DNA from: Pseudooceanicola marinus
GTDB taxonomy: Bacteria; Pseudomonadota; Alphaproteobacteria; Rhodobacterales; Rhodobacteraceae
DNA: 64,000 bases
Assembly (NCBI RefSeq): GCF_020177265.1
Contig: NZ_JAIVMC010000010.1
Span: forward strand, 142,071 to 206,070
Direction of reading: 5' to 3'
Each line of letters opens with the position of its first letter. Position 1 is the stretch's first letter. Below, in pieces: positions 18,672 through 30,951 of the stretch. The position numbers were made by a program, and so were the translations under genes. Below the pieces are notes generated by a model. That model did no database searches, was not told where the DNA came from, and saw only the letters and a list, made by a program, of their open reading frames with translations.

Positions 18672-19061
18672 TCAGAAGAAGGCTGCGACGTACATGACGC
18701 AGGTCGCCAGGAAGCCGCACATGAAGATGACGGACCGCCAGGGGGTCCAGCCGAAGGCATAGGCGGGGATGTAGACCGCCCGCGCCGCGGCATAGATCAG
18801 CGCGCAGGTGGCGGTCACGCCGTTGGCGCTGTCCGACAGCAGCACGACGGCGACGGCGCCGATGAAGAAGGGAAAATTCTCGGTGTGGTTCGCGAGCGCC
18901 CGGCGCAGGCGGCCGGTCTGTTGCGAGAAGTCCGGCAGGTCGTCGCGGGGGCCGGCATTGCCTTCGGGGCCGACATCGCGGGTCAGCAGCATCTGCGACC
19001 AGAAGACCAGGACGACGTGTTCCAGGGCCACGATGGCCAGGGCGATGAGTTCGGGGGTCAT
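18672..19061 (-). CDS. MAPEG-family membrane protein (copy 2)
   Basis: A 129-residue paralogue of the gene beside it. It shares the patterns LRRALANHTENFPFF and YAAARAVYIPAYAFGW, with four predicted membrane segments. Its start overlaps the stop of the upstream small membrane gene by 4 bases (ATGA), so the two are translated together. A tandem MAPEG pair within the 2-oxoglutarate dehydrogenase region looks like an old local duplication. No specific function can be assigned. Confidence 0.82.
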   Translation of the reverse strand: MTPELIALAIVALEHVVLVFWSQMLLTRDVGPEGNAGPRDDLPDFSQQTGRLRRALANHTENFPFFIGAVAVVLLSDSANGVTATCALIYAAARAVYIPAYAFGWTPWRSVIFMCGFLATCVMYVAAFF

Positions 19062-19411
19062 GACGGCACCTTCTGTTGCGAGGCCCGGCGTGGCCCGATC
19101 AGCGCATCAAGCACGGCGACGCAGGCGAGAACGCCGATCAGCAGCTGCCCGATATTGCTCCACAGGAACCCGCCGGAGATGGCGTAGAGGTAGAGCGCGG
19201 CGCCGAGGGTCAAGGTCATCGCGCGGATGCCCCGTCTCTGCGGCGTGCGATAGAGGGCAAGGAGCAGTCCGCCGCACAGCGCCATTTCCACCAGCAGGCG
19301 TCCCATGTCCATCAGGTCGGACCGCCCCGCACCGATCCGCGCGCCGGTCAGCACGAAATGCACGGCGCCGGTGGTCAGGATCAGCCAGAAGGAGAGGCGG
19401 GCAAGTTTCAT
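19058..19411 (-). CDS. Small membrane protein of unknown function
   Basis: A 117-residue protein with about four hydrophobic segments (near residues 5-22, 38-55, 65-84 and 88-106). I do not recognise a family. The ATG at 19411 is chosen because it begins a membrane-leading sequence (MKLARLSFWLIL); an in-frame start 51 bases earlier would add a polar tail. It lies just after sucB, separated from it by a terminator-like hairpin, and is coupled to the downstream MAPEG gene by a 4-base overlap. Confidence 0.65.
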   Translation of the reverse strand: MKLARLSFWLILTTGAVHFVLTGARIGAGRSDLMDMGRLLVEMALCGGLLLALYRTPQRRGIRAMTLTLGAALYLYAISGGFLWSNIGQLLIGVLACVAVLDALIGPRRASQQKVPS

Positions 19412-19429
19412 CGGACAGGTTCCGAAGTG

Positions 19430-19463
19430 AAAGGATGCGCCCAGGGTGTGACCCGGGCGCATC
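19430..19463 (-). terminator. Hairpin after sucB
   Basis: A 9-bp stem, GATGCGCCC / GGGCGCATC (19434-19442, 19455-19463), lies 10 bases past the sucB stop. On the minus strand it is followed by CTTTCAC, a short T-run. It may end or weaken transcription before the three small membrane genes and lpdA. Confidence 0.6.
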
Positions 19464-19472
19464 GGTCGTGTC

Positions 19473-20990
<1,518 letters not shown>

Positions 20991-20994
20991 GTCC

Positions 20995-23955
20995 TTACTT
21001 TCCTTCGATGGTCAGCGCTTCGTCGACGATCGACTCCTGCTGAGCTTTATGCTGTTTCGCCAGGCCCGTTGCGGGCGAAGCGGAGGCGAGACGGCCCACG
21101 TAGCGCGGGCGCTGATGGGTGGCGCCGATGCGGTTCAGACACCATTCGATGTTGGGCTCGATGAAGTGCCAGGCACCCTGGTTCTTGGGCTCTTCCTGGC
21201 ACCAGATCATCTCGGCGCCCTTGAAGCGTTCCAGCTCCTTCACCAGCGAGATCGCCGGGAAGGGATAGAACTGTTCGATCCGCATCAGATAGATGTCGTC
21301 GATGCCGCGGGCATCGCGCTCTTCCAGCAGGTCGTAGTAAACCTTGCCCGAGCACATCACGACGCGCTTGATCTTGTCGTCCGCGGCCAGCTTGGTGTCG
21401 GAATGGCCGCGTTCTGCGTCATCCCACAGCACCCGGTGGAAGCTGGAGCCGGTGGTGAAATCCTCGGCCTTGCTGACTGCCAGCTTGTGGCGCAGCAGCG
21501 ACTTCGGCGTCATCAGCACCAGCGGCTTGCGGAAGGAGCGGTGCAGCTGACGGCGCAGGATGTGGAAGTAGTTGGCCGGCGTGGAGCAGTTGGCCACGAT
21601 CCAGTTGTCGCCCCCGCACATCTGCAGGAAGCGTTCCAGGCGGGCGGAGGAGTGTTCCGGGCCCTGGCCTTCGTAGCCATGGGGCAGCAGCATCACCAGG
21701 CCGGACATCCGCAGCCATTTGGATTCGCCCGAGCTGATGAACTGGTCGAACATGATCTGCGCGCCGTTGGCGAAGTCGCCGAACTGGGCTTCCCACATCA
21801 CCAGGGCGTTCGGCTCTGCCAGCGAGTAGCCGTATTCGAAGCCCAGCACCGCGTATTCCGACAGCATCGAGTCGATGACCTCGTAACGGGCCTGACCGGG
21901 CTTGATGTTGTTCAGCGGGTAGTAGCGCTCCTCGGTCTCCTGGTTGATCAGGGCCGAGTGCCGCTGCGAGAAGGTGCCACGGGTACTGTCCTGGCCCGCC
22001 AGACGAACCGGGTAGCCTTCCGTCAGCAGCGAGCCGAAGGCCAGGGCCTCACCGGTGGCCCAGTCGAAACCTTCGCCGGTCTCGAACATCTTGGCCTTCG
22101 TTTCCAGCAGGCGGCCGACGGTGCGGTGGAGCGGATAGCCCTCGGGCGCGGTGGTCAGCGACTTGCCGACCTCGGCCATAAGCTCTTCGCTGATCGCGGT
22201 CTCGCCGCGCTGGTAATCTTCTTTCTCGCGCTCCAGGCCCGACCACTTGCCGTCCAGCCAGTCGGCCTTGTTCGGCTTGTATTCCTTGCCGGCCTCGAAC
22301 TCCTCGTTCAGATGGGCCTGGAAGGCGGCCTTCATGTCCTCGATCTCGCCCTCGGGGATCAGGCCGTCCTTGACCAGGCGATCCGTGTAGAGCGAGAGGG
22401 TCGTTTTGTGACCCTTGATGTTCTTGTACATGATCGGGTTGGTGAACATCGGCTCGTCGCCTTCGTTGTGACCAAACCGGCGGTAGCAGAAGATGTCGAT
22501 CACGACGTCCTTGTGGAACTTCTGGCGGTACTCGGTGGCCACCTTGGCGGCGTGGACCACGGCCTCGGGGTCATCGCCGTTGACGTGGAAGATCGGCGCC
22601 TCGACCATCAGGGCGATGTCGGTGGGGTAGGGGGAGCTGCGCGAGAAGTGCGGCGCGGTGGTGAAACCGATCTGGTTGTTCACGACGATGTGGATCGTGC
22701 CGCCGGTGCGGTGACCGACCAGGCCCGACAGGCCGAAGCATTCCGCCACGACGCCCTGGCCCGCGAAGGCCGCGTCGCCGTGCAGCAGGACGGGGATGGT
22801 CGAGGTGCGCTCGGCATCGTTCAGCTGTGCCTGCTTGGCGCGCGCCTTGCCCAGCACCACCGGGTTCACGGCTTCGAGGTGGGAGGGGTTGGCGGTCAGC
22901 GACAGGTGGACGGTGTTGCCGTCGAACTCTCGGTCCGAGGAGGCGCCGAGGTGATACTTCACGTCGCCGGAGCCGTCGACATCCTCGGGCTTGAACGAAC
23001 CGCCCTGGAATTCGTTGAAGATGGCGCGGTAGGGCTTGGACATCACGTTGGCCAGCACCGACAGGCGGCCGCGGTGCGGCATGCCGATCACCACTTCCTT
23101 GGCGCCCAGGTTGCCGCCGCGCTTGATGATCTGTTCCATCGCGGGGATCAGCGCCTCGCCACCGTCGAGACCGAACCGCTTGGTGCCCATGTATTTCACA
23201 TGCAGGAACTTCTCGAAGCCCTCGGCCTCGACCAGCTTGTTCAGGATGGCGCGGCGGCCCTCACGGGTGAACTTGATCTCCTTGCCGAAGCCCTCGATCC
23301 GTTCCTTCAGCCAGGCGGATTGTTCCGGGTCGGAGATGTGCATGTACTGCAGCGCGAAGGTGCCGCAGTAGGTGCGCTTCACGATGTCCAGAATCTGGCG
23401 CATCGAGGCGATCTGCAGGCCCAGAACGTTGTCGATGAAGATCGGACGATCCATGTCGGCATCGGTGAAGCCGTAGGACTTCGGGTCCAGCTCGGGGTGC
23501 TCGACCGGGTCCTTCATGCCCAGCGGGTCCAGGTCGGCGGCCAGGTGGCCACGGATCCGGTAGGCACGGATCAGCATGATGGCGCGGATGCTGTCCAGAA
23601 CGGCCCGCTTCACGGCATCGTCGGAAACCTCGACGCCCTTTTCGGCGGCCTTTTCCTGGATCTTCTTGCCGGCGTCCTTGCTTTCCGCCGGGGCGGGCCA
23701 CATGCCGTCCAGCGCCGCGGTCAGGTCGTCGTTCGGCGTCGGCGGCCAGTCCTTGCGCGACCAGGAGGGGCCTTCGGCCTCTTTCGTGGCATCGCTGCCG
23801 CTGTCGCCCAGGGTGGCGAAGAACTCGGCCCAGGCGTCATCGACCGCGGAGGGATCGTTGGCCCAGCGGGCGTAAAGCTGTTCGAGGTAGGCGGCGTTGT
23901 GCCCCTGCATGAAGCTGGAGGCGTGGAAAAGGTCGTTGGGGCTCTGGTCGTTCAT
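20995..23955 (-). CDS. sucA: 2-oxoglutarate dehydrogenase E1 component
   Basis: The thiamine-diphosphate enzyme that decarboxylates 2-oxoglutarate and loads the succinyl group on SucB. The 986-residue length is normal for SucA. It starts with the family's N-terminal targeting stretch ([22 protein letters not shown]) and contains the TPP region [12 protein letters not shown] and later conserved blocks such as [16 protein letters not shown]. Two adjacent ATG codons (23958 and 23955) are possible starts; a far longer frame upstream has no family match. Only 4 bases separate it from sucB. Confidence 0.98.
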   Translation of the reverse strand: MNDQSPNDLFHASSFMQGHNAAYLEQLYARWANDPSAVDDAWAEFFATLGDSGSDATKEAEGPSWSRKDWPPTPNDDLTAALDGMWPAPAESKDAGKKIQEKAAEKGVEVSDDAVKRAVLDSIRAIMLIRAYRIRGHLAADLDPLGMKDPVEHPELDPKSYGFTDADMDRPIFIDNVLGLQIASMRQILDIVKRTYCGTFALQYMHISDPEQSAWLKERIEGFGKEIKFTREGRRAILNKLVEAEGFEKFLHVKYMGTKRFGLDGGEALIPAMEQIIKRGGNLGAKEVVIGMPHRGRLSVLANVMSKPYRAIFNEFQGGSFKPEDVDGSGDVKYHLGASSDREFDGNTVHLSLTANPSHLEAVNPVVLGKARAKQAQLNDAERTSTIPVLLHGDAAFAGQGVVAECFGLSGLVGHRTGGTIHIVVNNQIGFTTAPHFSRSSPYPTDIALMVEAPIFHVNGDDPEAVVHAAKVATEYRQKFHKDVVIDIFCYRRFGHNEGDEPMFTNPIMYKNIKGHKTTLSLYTDRLVKDGLIPEGEIEDMKAAFQAHLNEEFEAGKEYKPNKADWLDGKWSGLEREKEDYQRGETAISEELMAEVGKSLTTAPEGYPLHRTVGRLLETKAKMFETGEGFDWATGEALAFGSLLTEGYPVRLAGQDSTRGTFSQRHSALINQETEERYYPLNNIKPGQARYEVIDSMLSEYAVLGFEYGYSLAEPNALVMWEAQFGDFANGAQIMFDQFISSGESKWLRMSGLVMLLPHGYEGQGPEHSSARLERFLQMCGGDNWIVANCSTPANYFHILRRQLHRSFRKPLVLMTPKSLLRHKLAVSKAEDFTTGSSFHRVLWDDAERGHSDTKLAADDKIKRVVMCSGKVYYDLLEERDARGIDDIYLMRIEQFYPFPAISLVKELERFKGAEMIWCQEEPKNQGAWHFIEPNIEWCLNRIGATHQRPRYVGRLASASPATGLAKQHKAQQESIVDEALTIEGK

Positions 23956-24061
23956 CATGTCACCTGCGGGACGAAACGGAGGGTCATCTGGTGGCGGGCG
24001 GGGGCCTGGGGTGGGGCCCCGGGCGGGGCGGCGGAAGGCGGGCTGTGGCAGTCGAGCGGTC

Positions 24062-24604
24062 TCATGCGGCACCTCGCGGCGCGGGGGCCGGACCCCAGCG
24101 GTTGTCCTGCGGGTCGCTGGGCCGGGTCAGCCACCAGATCACGATCAGGGGCGACAGCACGCAGACGATCAGGGCGATCACCAGGACGATCCCGGCCAGC
24201 CCTTCCAGCTGCCCGGCGCCGATGCCGGCGCCGAAGGGGTCGGCGAAGTTGAAGGCGCCGATGAAGCCCGCGTAGGTGATCGTGCCGAGGATGGCGATGA
24301 AGGGGTAGAGCAGGAAGATCCCGCTGCGGCCCGTGTCATGCATCCGGCGCCAGCCGGCGGCGAGCCAGGGCAGCAGCATGGCCAGGCTGAACAGCGAGGA
24401 CAGGGGGCCATCGGAAGAGGCGCTGACGCTGCCCGGCCCCGTGGTGATCTCGGCGGTGCCGAACAGGATGCCGTCGACAATCCCAAGGAGGATCGACGCG
24501 ACCACATTGAACAGGACGAACCACCAGTATTCCGGACGAGACGCCCGGCCCGAGAAGGTCACGTAGTTGCGCAGGCAGGTGCGGACGGCCTCGGTGAAGC
24601 TCAT
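24062..24604 (-). CDS. DUF805 membrane protein
   Basis: A 180-residue protein with four hydrophobic segments and the DUF805 hallmarks: an N-terminal TFSGRASRPEYWWFVLF and the middle motif RRMHDTGRSG. The family is widespread with no established function. The start at 24604 is preferred over a longer one, as it begins right before the conserved region. It sits between sucD and sucA, where it interrupts the otherwise continuous suc operon, and is probably cotranscribed. Confidence 0.85.
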   Translation of the reverse strand: MSFTEAVRTCLRNYVTFSGRASRPEYWWFVLFNVVASILLGIVDGILFGTAEITTGPGSVSASSDGPLSSLFSLAMLLPWLAAGWRRMHDTGRSGIFLLYPFIAILGTITYAGFIGAFNFADPFGAGIGAGQLEGLAGIVLVIALIVCVLSPLIVIWWLTRPSDPQDNRWGPAPAPRGAA

Positions 24605-24708
24605 GACAGGAGCTCCCGGGGCAGGCACGGATCCGGTTCTGCTTGGTCTCGTGACATCGGTTTTCTCGTTTCCCCCGTACCACTTGGGGGTTCAGCATCA
24701 GGTGGCAA

Positions 24709-24738
24709 GGGCCGCATCACGCAAACGCGATGCGGCCC
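24709..24738 (-). terminator. Inverted repeat after sucD
   Basis: A perfect 10-bp stem, GGGCCGCATC / GATGCGGCCC, with a 10-base loop lies 44 bases beyond the sucD stop. No T-run follows on the minus strand. It may pause transcription or protect the sucCD message from decay rather than end it fully. Confidence 0.5.
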
Positions 24739-24782
24739 ACGCCTTTATCCGGCGTGACGCAGGCTATGCCCGCGGTCGGGCA

Positions 24783-25667
24783 TCAGCCCTTGATGGCCTT
24801 CAGCACGGCCTCGCCGAGACCGGCAGGGCTGTCCGCGACAACGATACCAGCCGACTTCATGGCCTCGATCTTGTCTTCGGCACCGCCCTTGCCACCGGCG
24901 ACGATGGCGCCTGCGTGGCCCATGCGGCGGCCCGGAGGCGCGGTGCGGCCGGCGATGAAACCGGCGGTCGGCTTCCAGCGGCCCTTCTTCTTCTCGTCGG
25001 CCAGGAACTGCGCGGCTTCCTCTTCGGCCGAACCACCGATTTCACCGATCATGATGATCGACTCGGTTTCCGGGTCCTTGAGGAACATTTCCAGCACTTC
25101 CAGGTGCTCGGTGCCCTTGATCGGGTCACCGCCGATGCCGACGGCCGAGGACTGGCCGAGACCTGCGTCGGTGGTCTGCTTGACCGCCTCGTAGGTCAGG
25201 GTGCCCGAACGGGACACGACGCCGACCGAGCCACGCTGGTGGATATGGCCGGGCATGATGCCGATCTTGCAGGCGCCGGGGGTGATGACACCCGGGCAGT
25301 TCGGGCCGATCAGGCGCGAGTTGGAGTTCTTCAGCGCGGCCTTCACCTTCATCATGTCGAGGACGGGGATGCCCTCGGTGATGCAGACGATCAGCGGAAT
25401 CTCCGCGTCGATGGCTTCCAGGATCGAGTCGGCCGCGAAGGGCGGCGGGACGTAGATCACGGAGGCATTGGCGCCGGTCTTCTCGACCGCCTCGGCCACG
25501 CCGTCGAAGACGGGCAGGTCGAGGTGCGTGGTGCCGCCCTTGCCGGGGGTCACGCCGCCGACCATCTTGGTGCCGTAGGCGATCGCCTGTTCGGAGTGGA
25601 AGGTACCCTGCGAGCCGGTGAAGCCCTGGCAGATGACCTTGGTGTTTTCGTCAACGAGAACTGCCAT
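24783..25667 (-). CDS. sucD: Succinyl-CoA ligase, alpha subunit
   Basis: Forms succinate and nucleoside triphosphate from succinyl-CoA with SucC in the TCA cycle. The 294-residue protein has the CoA-binding Rossmann start ([17 protein letters not shown]) and the phosphorylated histidine in GHAGAIV near residue 249. It lies 4 bases after sucC and shares its promoter. In this organism it can also take succinyl-CoA made by the ethylmalonyl-CoA pathway. Confidence 0.98.
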   Translation of the reverse strand: MAVLVDENTKVICQGFTGSQGTFHSEQAIAYGTKMVGGVTPGKGGTTHLDLPVFDGVAEAVEKTGANASVIYVPPPFAADSILEAIDAEIPLIVCITEGIPVLDMMKVKAALKNSNSRLIGPNCPGVITPGACKIGIMPGHIHQRGSVGVVSRSGTLTYEAVKQTTDAGLGQSSAVGIGGDPIKGTEHLEVLEMFLKDPETESIIMIGEIGGSAEEEAAQFLADEKKKGRWKPTAGFIAGRTAPPGRRMGHAGAIVAGGKGGAEDKIEAMKSAGIVVADSPAGLGEAVLKAIKG

Positions 25668-25671
25668 TGTC

Positions 25672-26865
25672 TTAGCCCTTCACTGCTTTCACGATTTTCT
25701 CGGCGCCGTCGGACAGGTTGTCTGCCGCGATGACGTTCAGGCCGGAGGATGCGATGATCTCCTTGCCCTGGTCGACGTTGGTGCCTTCCAGGCGGACGAC
25801 CAGCGGCACTTCCAGGCCGACTTCCTTCACGGCCGCGATCACGCCTTCGGCGATGACGTCGCAGCGCATGATGCCGCCGAAGATGTTGACGAGGATGCCC
25901 TTCACGTTCTTGTCGGACGTGATGATCTTGAAGGCCTCGGTCACCTTTTCCTTGGTGGCGCCGCCGCCGACGTCGAGGAAGTTGGCGGGTTCCGCACCAT
26001 AGAGCTTGATGATGTCCATCGTCGCCATGGCCAGGCCTGCGCCGTTCACCATGCAGCCGATTTCACCGTCCAGCGCGATGTAGTTCAGGTCGTACTTGGA
26101 GGCCGCCAGTTCCTTGGCGTCTTCCTCGGTCTCATCGCGCAGGGCACCGATGTCCGCGTGGCGGTAGACGGCGTTGCCGTCGAAGCCGACCTTGGCGTCC
26201 AGGACCTTCAGGTTGCCGTCGGGCATGACGATCAGCGGGTTGATCTCCAGCTGTTCCATGTCCTTCTCCATGAAGGCACGGTACAGGTCGCCGATCAGCT
26301 TCACGCACTGCTTCATCGCCGGGCCCTTCAGCCCGAGGGCGAAGGCGACCTTGCGGCCGTGGAACGGCGCGTAGCCGGTGGCCGGGTCGATGGAGAAGCT
26401 GAGGATTTTCTCGGGGGTCGATGCCGCCACTTCCTCGATGTCCATGCCGCCCTCGGTGGAGCAGACCACGGAGACGGAGGAGGTCACGCGGTCGACCAGC
26501 AGGGCCAGGTACAGCTCACGCTCGATGTCGGAGCCGGCTTCGATGTAGATGCGGTTGACCTGCTTGCCGGCGGGGCCGGTCTGGTGCGTCACCAGGGTCT
26601 TGCCCAGCATCTTCTTGGCTTCGGCTTCGGCCTCTTCGACCGATTTCGCCAGGCGGACACCGCCCTTTTCGCCGGCGCTCTCTTCCACGAAATGGCCCTT
26701 GCCGCGACCGCCTGCGTGGATCTGTGCCTTCACGACCCACAGCGGGCCGTCCAGTTCGCCGGCGGCGGTCTTGGCTTCATCAGCCTTCAGAACCGCGCGA
26801 CCTTCCGAAACCGGGGCGCCATATTCGCGAAGGATCGCCTTCGCCTGATATTCATGGATATTCAT
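25672..26865 (-). CDS. sucC: Succinyl-CoA ligase [ADP/GDP-forming], beta subunit
   Basis: The ATP-grasp subunit of succinyl-CoA synthetase, 397 residues, beginning with the family's [19 protein letters not shown]. It holds the nucleotide site ([12 protein letters not shown]) and the C-terminal CoA-ligase-like domain with [10 protein letters not shown]. It is the first gene of the minus-strand suc operon. About 111 bases upstream lies a pair of GTGATCAC palindromes that is repeated upstream of sdhC. Confidence 0.98.
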   Translation of the reverse strand: MNIHEYQAKAILREYGAPVSEGRAVLKADEAKTAAGELDGPLWVVKAQIHAGGRGKGHFVEESAGEKGGVRLAKSVEEAEAEAKKMLGKTLVTHQTGPAGKQVNRIYIEAGSDIERELYLALLVDRVTSSVSVVCSTEGGMDIEEVAASTPEKILSFSIDPATGYAPFHGRKVAFALGLKGPAMKQCVKLIGDLYRAFMEKDMEQLEINPLIVMPDGNLKVLDAKVGFDGNAVYRHADIGALRDETEEDAKELAASKYDLNYIALDGEIGCMVNGAGLAMATMDIIKLYGAEPANFLDVGGGATKEKVTEAFKIITSDKNVKGILVNIFGGIMRCDVIAEGVIAAVKEVGLEVPLVVRLEGTNVDQGKEIIASSGLNVIAADNLSDGAEKIVKAVKG

Positions 26866-26975
26866 GAACTCCGTCCCTCGTTTGCTACGATTGCCATCGG
26901 TAGTGGCACAGTCTTACCCGCCGATGAACCTATTTTTGCAGGGGTGGGAGAAATTCTGCCTATTTTCTTGAGTTT

Positions 26976-27004
26976 GTGATCACGCGTGGAAAAGCTGTGA
27001 TCAC
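26976..27004 (-). promoter_or_regulatory. Putative operator of sucC: two GTGATCAC palindromes 21 bp apart
   Basis: GTGATCAC occurs at 26976-26983 and at 26997-27004, centres exactly 21 bases (two helix turns) apart, 111 bases upstream of the sucC start. The same pair, with the same 12-base spacing between the 9-mers GTGATCACA and with matching bases on the gene side, lies upstream of sdhC. The factor that binds is unknown; AkgR, described as a TCA regulator in Rhodobacter sphaeroides, is one candidate from memory. Confidence 0.65.
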
Positions 27005-27185
27005 AACGTTCGGCGGAGGGGGCAAAACCGCTCCTTGCCGCATGCTTCACAGGGAATCGCGGGGCGTCTAGGTCGGCGGTTTGCCTGTTGAACCTAGTCT
27101 CAAATCGCGGGTTCGCGCAAATGAGGAGAGCTTTTGCCGGACGTCACGCCGCCGACGCGGGCGCGCGGCGTTAGGCTGGGGCGCA

Positions 27186-27220
27186 AAAGAAAACGGGCCG
27201 CGCAGGTGCACGGCCCGTTT
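27186..27220 (-). terminator. Rho-independent terminator of mdh
   Basis: A 10-bp stem (AAACGGGCCG at 27191-27200, CGGCCCGTTT at 27211-27220) is followed on the minus strand by TTCTTTTGC. It lies 27 bases beyond the mdh stop. Stem and T-rich tail fit a classical intrinsic terminator, which separates mdh from the suc operon. Confidence 0.88.
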
Positions 27221-27246
27221 CCGAAACTGTGGTTGGCGTGGCCGGA

Positions 27247-28558
<1,312 letters not shown>

Positions 28559-28942
28559 TCAGGCGTCCTGGTCATCGACGGGCAGGACATCGTTCAGCCG
28601 CTCGAAGGCCTGGCCGCTGGCGATCAGGCAGGTGATCCCCTGGGGCGAGGTGGCGGTGATCGTCCAGGTGCCGCTGTCGTCGGAGGCGAAAACCTCGATC
28701 ACCGCGTTGTTGGCGCCAAGGCCGATGGACTTGCGGGTCTCGCCATAGCCTTCGGCCAGCCGGTCCACCACGACGTCACGCGGCGCGCAGGCGCGGGCGC
28801 CGCTGGTGGCGGTCTGGGCCGTGACGGCGGCGGGGCGCAGCATCGGCAGCAGGCACAGCAGCGCAACAAGGGCGTGCAGGGGGGGATGGGTGAGGGCCCG
28901 GCGCCCGGGCGCACGGCGGAGACAGGTCGGGGAATGGCGCAT
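28559..28942 (-). CDS. Secreted protein of unknown function
   Basis: A 127-residue protein with an Arg-rich start and a signal peptide (hydrophobic core about residues 24-42, probable cleavage near VTAQ), so it is exported. The mature part is about 85 residues and contains ACAPRDVVVDRLAEGYGET and a C-terminal pattern like TCLIASGQAFE. Two cysteines may pair. I recall similar small exported proteins in Rhodobacteraceae, without known function. The ATG at 28942 is chosen over one further upstream because it gives a compact signal peptide. Confidence 0.65.
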   Translation of the reverse strand: MRHSPTCLRRAPGRRALTHPPLHALVALLCLLPMLRPAAVTAQTATSGARACAPRDVVVDRLAEGYGETRKSIGLGANNAVIEVFASDDSGTWTITATSPQGITCLIASGQAFERLNDVLPVDDQDA

Positions 28943-29267
28943 TCTGACCCTTTCAAGCTGGAGCCGGTCCCGGGCGGGCGCCGGCAGGTCGCGGACAGGT
29001 GACACGCGGGTGGCCTGGCCCCCGGCGTCTCTCACCTGTCGGCGCGGTCCCGTTCCGGCCCGTCGCGCGTTCAGCCTGCGGGAGAAGATCCTGAAATCTG
29101 GTTAACAGCGCGGCCGAAGGCGTTATCCTGGTCACAAGATCCCCGCCCGCGGCGCCCTGATGCGGCGTTGCGGCGAAAAATCACCGCAGGGTGCGGTTTG
29201 GGCTTGAAGCAATCGGTCCCTTTGTGTCACCTCTGCGCAAGAAAATTACTCAGCCGAGGTTGTCCCC
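28943..29267. other. Divergent intergenic region before mcl2
   Basis: A 325-base region between the divergent starts of a secreted protein gene and mcl2. It contains a perfect 9-bp inverted repeat, GACAGGTGA (28994-29002) and TCACCTGTC (29032-29040), and an A/T-richer stretch before mcl2. Promoters for both genes should be here, but I cannot place them with confidence. No GTGATCAC pair is present. Confidence 0.5.
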
Positions 29268-30122
29268 ATGGAAGCCACCCTGCGCCCCTACCGTTCCCTT
29301 CTCTATATTCCAGGTTCGAAAGACCGTGCGCTGGAGAAGGCGCGGAGCCTTCCGGTCGACGCGATCCTGTTCGATCTGGAAGATGCCGTGATGCCCGAGG
29401 CCAAGGTGGGCGCGCGTGACACGCTCACCGCTGCACTGGCCGAAGGGGGCTACGGCCCGCGGGCGAAGATCGTGCGGGTCAACGGGCTGGACACCGAATG
29501 GGGGCGCGGGGACGTGGCCGCGCTGGAGGGCGCCGACATCGACGCGATCCTGCTGCCCAAGGTCAATTCCGCCGCCGACATCGACGCGCTGGCCGCGCTC
29601 TGCGACGTGCCGATCTGGGCGATGATGGAAACCCCGCGGGCTATCTTCAACGCGCTGGAGATCGCGGCGCACCCCCGTGTGCAGGGCTTCGTCGCCGGCA
29701 CCAACGATCTGGCGAAGGAGCTGAACTGCCGCACGCGGCCCGACCGTCTGCCGATGCAGATGGCGCTGCAGACCATCCTGATGGCCGCCCGCGCCCATGA
29801 CGTGATCGCCGCCGACGGGGTCTACAACCAGTTCAAGGACGACGCCGGGCTGGAAGCCGAATGCGAGCAGGGCCGCGATCTGGGTTTCGACGGCAAGACG
29901 CTGATCCACCCCGCCCAGCTGGAAGTCGCCAACCGCGTCTTTGCCCCGTCGGAGGCCGAGGTCGACCTGGCCCGGCGGCAGATCGCCGCCTACGAGGAGG
30001 TGCTGGAGACCGGCCAGGGGGTCGCCGTGGTCGACGGCAAGATCGTCGAGAACCTGCATGTGGAGACCGCACGCAAGACCCTGGCCAAGGCAGAGGCGAT
30101 CGCACAGCCGGCTCTCGCATAG
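29268..30122 (+). CDS. mcl2: (3S)-malyl-CoA thioesterase (CitE/HpcH-like)
   Basis: The 284-residue protein belongs to the citrate lyase beta/HpcH-HpaI fold. The metal-binding segment is FDLEDAV (Glu38, Asp39), and other conserved blocks are RVNGLDTEWG and MMETPRAIFN. In Rhodobacter sphaeroides, the gene in this same place (between mdh and the sdh genes) is Mcl2, which hydrolyses (3S)-malyl-CoA to malate and CoA in the ethylmalonyl-CoA pathway. Length and start (LRPYRSLLYIPGSK) fit Mcl2 better than Mcl1, which is longer. The family is certain; the thioesterase role rests on synteny. Confidence 0.8.
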   Translation: MEATLRPYRSLLYIPGSKDRALEKARSLPVDAILFDLEDAVMPEAKVGARDTLTAALAEGGYGPRAKIVRVNGLDTEWGRGDVAALEGADIDAILLPKVNSAADIDALAALCDVPIWAMMETPRAIFNALEIAAHPRVQGFVAGTNDLAKELNCRTRPDRLPMQMALQTILMAARAHDVIAADGVYNQFKDDAGLEAECEQGRDLGFDGKTLIHPAQLEVANRVFAPSEAEVDLARRQIAAYEEVLETGQGVAVVDGKIVENLHVETARKTLAKAEAIAQPALA

Positions 30123-30190
30123 CAGCCATTGCGCCGGCGGGCGGGGCAGACCAGTGTGGGCGTCGAATGCACTACCAAGAGGCACCTTTC

Positions 30191-30739
30191 ATGGCACTCA
30201 TCCTGCTCGGCCTGATCCTGTGGACCTGGCCCCACGTAATGAAGGAATACACCCCCGGCCTGCGCGCCGGGATGTCCGAGGGCACCGCCAAGGGGGTGGT
30301 CGCGGTCGCCGCCGTCCTTGCCATCGTCCTGATGGTGCTGGGGTATCGCTCGGCCGAATTCGTCTATGTCTATGCGCCGCCGGCCTGGGGACAGCACCTG
30401 AACAACCTGCTGATGCTCTTCTCCGTGGCGCTGTTCGGCGCGGCCAAGGGCACCAGCCACCTGCGCGCCTGGGTGCGCCACCCGATGTTCGCGGGCACCA
30501 TCCTGTGGGGCCTGTCGCACCTGCTGGTGCGCGGCGACGCGGCCTCCATCCTGCTGTTCGGGGGCATGATCCTCTGGGCCGTGGCCGGCTGGGTGGTCAG
30601 CAACCGGCGCCAGTCTGCGCCCGCGCCCATCGTGCCCTCGGTGAAGAAGGACGTGATCCTGATCGTCGTGACCCTGGTGGTCTACGCCGTCATCGTCCTG
30701 ATCCACGGCCTCGTCGGCCCCAGCCCCCTGCCCATGTGA
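30191..30739 (+). CDS. NnrU-family membrane protein
   Basis: A 182-residue protein with five or so hydrophobic segments and the NnrU pattern (AAKGTSHLRAWVRHPMFAGTILWGLSHLLVRGD, here given for its two conserved His-containing parts, RHPMF and LSHLL). NnrU was linked to nitric oxide metabolism in Rhodobacter and resembles isoprenylcysteine methyltransferase-like membrane proteins, but the activity is not settled. The ATG at 30191 opens with the first membrane helix. It lies between mcl2 and mch, as in Rhodobacter. Confidence 0.85.
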   Translation: MALILLGLILWTWPHVMKEYTPGLRAGMSEGTAKGVVAVAAVLAIVLMVLGYRSAEFVYVYAPPAWGQHLNNLLMLFSVALFGAAKGTSHLRAWVRHPMFAGTILWGLSHLLVRGDAASILLFGGMILWAVAGWVVSNRRQSAPAPIVPSVKKDVILIVVTLVVYAVIVLIHGLVGPSPLPM

Positions 30740-30746
30740 GGATGCC

Positions 30747-30950
30747 ATGAAGCTCTATCGTTTCCTGTCCGAAGACGACACCTCCGCCTTCTGCCACAAG
30801 GTCACCGCCGCGCTGAATGCCGGCTGGGCGCTGCATGGCGATCCGACCTACGCCTATGATGCCGCCAACGGCACCATGCGCTGTGGCCAGGCGGTGGTGA
30901 AGGAGGTCGACGGCACCTATTCCCCCGACATCAAGCTTGGAGCCTACTGA
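30747..30950 (+). CDS. DUF1737 small protein
   Basis: A 67-residue soluble protein whose core (LNAGWALHGDPTYAYD) is the DUF1737 pattern. The fold is small and of unknown role. It starts 7 bases after the NnrU-like gene and ends 1 base before mch, so it belongs to this operon. The short gene is supported by its family match and by its tight fit between the neighbours. Confidence 0.85.
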   Translation: MKLYRFLSEDDTSAFCHKVTAALNAGWALHGDPTYAYDAANGTMRCGQAVVKEVDGTYSPDIKLGAY

Positions 30951-30951
30951 A

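Larger units (their letters stand above)
26866..27246. other. Intergenic region mdh-sucC: mdh terminator, sucC operator and promoter region
   Basis: A 381-base stretch with no gene. From the mdh side it holds the mdh terminator (27186-27220), about 180 bases with nothing recognised, the paired GTGATCAC operator (26976-27004) and an A/T-rich leader to sucC. Short frames here are not conserved protein: one encodes words that match a frame near sdhC only because the DNA element is shared. Confidence 0.7.

Noticed and set aside
26976..27004. CRP/FNR-type binding site
   Set aside because: CRP needs TGTGA-N6-TCACA and FNR TTGAT-N4-ATCAA. Here the half sites touch (GTGATCAC) and the pair is spaced 21 bp, which does not fit either.
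26862..27050. A 62-codon minus frame upstream of sucC, resembling a frame before sdhC
   Set aside because: The likeness (RDHKLKKI) comes from the shared DNA operator. The codons outside it do not match, so this is not a protein family.
29268..30122. Malyl-CoA lyase Mcl1
   Set aside because: Mcl1 is longer (about 318 residues) with a different N terminus; length and location favour the thioesterase Mcl2.
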